This document shows positions 63,237 to 64,000 of a stretch of 64,000 nucleotides of DNA, in pieces. The position numbers were made by a program, and so were the translations under genes. Every line of letters begins with the position of its first letter. Position 1 is the stretch's first letter. The notes under the pieces are model-generated. The model was not told the origin of the DNA and searched no databases. It saw only the letters and a program-made list of their open reading frames with translations. The DNA is from Salmonella enterica subsp. diarizonae (lineage in GTDB: Bacteria; Pseudomonadota; Gammaproteobacteria; Enterobacterales; Enterobacteriaceae). The stretch lies in contig NZ_VXJV01000002.1 of assembly GCF_008692785.1 (NCBI RefSeq), positions 186,001-250,000 on the forward strand. Direction: 5' to 3'.

Positions 63237-63260
63237 TAAAAACGGGCGCGGGGGCGCGCC
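63237..63260 (-). terminator. Intrinsic terminator of asr
   Basis: GGCGCG and CGCGCC (63245-63250 / 63255-63260) pair around GGGG, and the minus strand continues CCGTTTTTAC. It lies between asr and ydgU. Confidence 0.75.
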
Positions 63261-63278
63261 ACAGCATGTTATGACGAC

Positions 63279-63542
63279 TTACGCAGTCGGCTGCGAAGTT
63301 GTTTTTGATGTAGATTTGGCTGGGGCTTTTTTGCCATCTTTTTTCTGGTGCTTTTTAGCCGCCTGCGCTTTTTGCTCAACGGGTTTCTTATGCGTATTTT
63401 TATGCTGTTTTTTGTGGTGCTGGGTGGGCTGGGTTGTTTTGGCTGGCGCTGCGGTTTTCGCAGGCGTCGCAGTCTCAGCCGCGAATGCTGCGGAAGAGAG
63501 ACCCATTGCAGCGGCAACAACCAGAGCTAATACTTTTTTCAT
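63279..63542 (-). CDS. asr: Acid shock protein Asr
   Basis: A periplasmic, highly basic acid-shock protein of 87 residues, shorter than the 102 of E. coli. The signal peptide is [21 protein letters not shown], and the mature part is Lys/His/Gln/Thr-rich ([20 protein letters not shown] region). The start at 63542 has SD GAGGG; nine upstream in-frame codons are rejected. asr is strongly induced at low pH by RstA in E. coli, and an exact RstA-type box lies about 105 bp upstream. Confidence 0.95.
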   Translation of the reverse strand: MKKVLALVVAAAMGLSSAAFAAETATPAKTAAPAKTTQPTQHHKKQHKNTHKKPVEQKAQAAKKHQKKDGKKAPAKSTSKTTSQPTA

Positions 63543-63645
63543 TTTGATACCCTCGATTTGGTTTTTCATTCAACCCCACTGCGGGGCCGGTGAAATAACT
63601 ATATCGCTGTTATCAAAGGGCTTCCGTGAGTGATTGGTATCGGCA

Positions 63646-63659
63646 TGTAACGATATGTA
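63646..63659 (-). promoter_or_regulatory. RstA box upstream of asr
   Basis: On the minus strand TACATATCGTTACA fits the RstA consensus TACATNTNGTTACA at every defined position. It lies 104 bp upstream of the asr ATG. Confidence 0.85.
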
Positions 63660-63895
63660 CAATGACAGCGATAACGCGGCGTAAGCCCACCATAATGGGT
63701 AGTTTTTTGTTGCCGTTCCCTTTTTTAGTCTCAGAGACGGTAATATCTGCCCTCCAGAATAAAAAGCACACCATATATGAATCCAATAATCTGGGTGGTA
63801 TTTACGCTTCTGGCGCTGGATGCAATCAGAGAAGTGATGGGCGTATCAAGCCTGACAGGTCTATGGTGAACAGTGAGTCGTGGAGTGAAAACCAG

Positions 63896-63926
63896 CCCGG
63901 CGATAGCGTACGTTGCTATCGCCGGG
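63896..63926 (-). terminator. Terminator of ynfM
   Basis: CCCGGCGATAGC (63896-63907) pairs perfectly with 63915-63926 around GTACGTT. A modest T tract follows on the minus strand (CTGGTTTTC). Confidence 0.75.
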
Positions 63927-63936
63927 TGACTTTCTT

Positions 63937-64000
63937 TCAGGCGTGAAGACGATGATGTAACCGCGTCCCGACCAGGATGGCCAGCACCAGCATTAGCGCG
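63937..64000 (-). CDS. ynfM: C-terminus of an MFS transporter, probably YnfM (partial)
   Basis: Only the last 21 codons are present. The encoded end reads ALMLVLAILVGTRLHHRLHA then TGA: a hydrophobic helix followed by a basic tail, as in the last segment of an MFS protein. In enterics ynfM lies next to asr in this orientation. The identification rests on the neighbourhood and this short end. Confidence 0.6.
   Translation of the reverse strand, partial: ALMLVLAILVGTRLHHRLHA

Noticed and set aside
63626-63946. 106-codon plus-strand ORF between asr and ynfM
   Set aside because: It crosses the RstA box and the ynfM terminator, and no family resemblance is visible.

Overview
The window is a chromosomal segment of an enterobacterium, almost certainly Salmonella enterica. 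Protein lengths and motifs match the E. coli K-12 ydhE(mdtK)-to-ynfM interval nearly gene for gene. Salmonella traits include SlyA with a perfect SlyA box, the chromosomal periplasmic Cu,Zn-SOD (SodCII type), a 107-residue MliC, an 87-residue Asr, and a porin plus amidohydrolase pair lodged between rstA and rstB. No prophage, IS element, CRISPR array, tRNA or rRNA was found. The tus gene and a TerB-type site place the window in the replication terminus region.

Layout. 1-6700: mdtK (cut by the window edge), ribE, cfa, ydhC/ydhB (punC/punR), purR. 6900-10600: ynhF, sodB, mepH, grxD, rnt, gloA. 10600-14300: nemA-nemR electrophile response, ydhL, ydhF, sodC. 14300-18600: the ydhIJK efflux operon, divergent slyA, then slyB. 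18800-24100: anmK, mliC, pdxH, tyrS, pdxY, gstA. 24200-32600: dtpA (tppB), nth and the rsxABCDGE electron-transport operon, with a tandemly repeated RsxC tail. 32600-36200: ydgK, cnu (ydgT), blr, ydgJ, add. 36300-43200: malX-malY, malI, ydgA, manA. 43300-47600: fumA, fumC, tus and Ter. 47600-53300: rstB, a periplasmic amidohydrolase, an OmpC-type porin and rstA. 53300-64000: ydgC, ydgI, ydgH, pntAB, an ERIC element, tqsA, an mdtU-like upstream ORF, mdtJI, ydgD, ydgU, asr and the end of ynfM.

Themes that tie the genes together. Envelope and stress control recur: SlyA, RstA/RstB, PhoP-type boxes before slyB and rstA, and an RstA box before asr. Redox and metal defence is dense: sodB, sodC, grxD, gloA, nemRA, nth, rsx, pntAB. 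B6 metabolism (pdxH, pdxY) flanks tyrS. Several convergent gene pairs end inside one another (ydhB/purR, fumC/tus, sodC/ydhK).

I see no wholly new system. The points most worth following up are the split rstA/rstB pair with its two inserted envelope genes, the short proteins missed by a length cutoff (ynhF, blr, ydgU, an mdtU-like uORF), the repeat tail of rsxC, a possible second NemR operator, and the regulatory dyads listed as findings. Identifications are from recognition of sequence, not from database searches.
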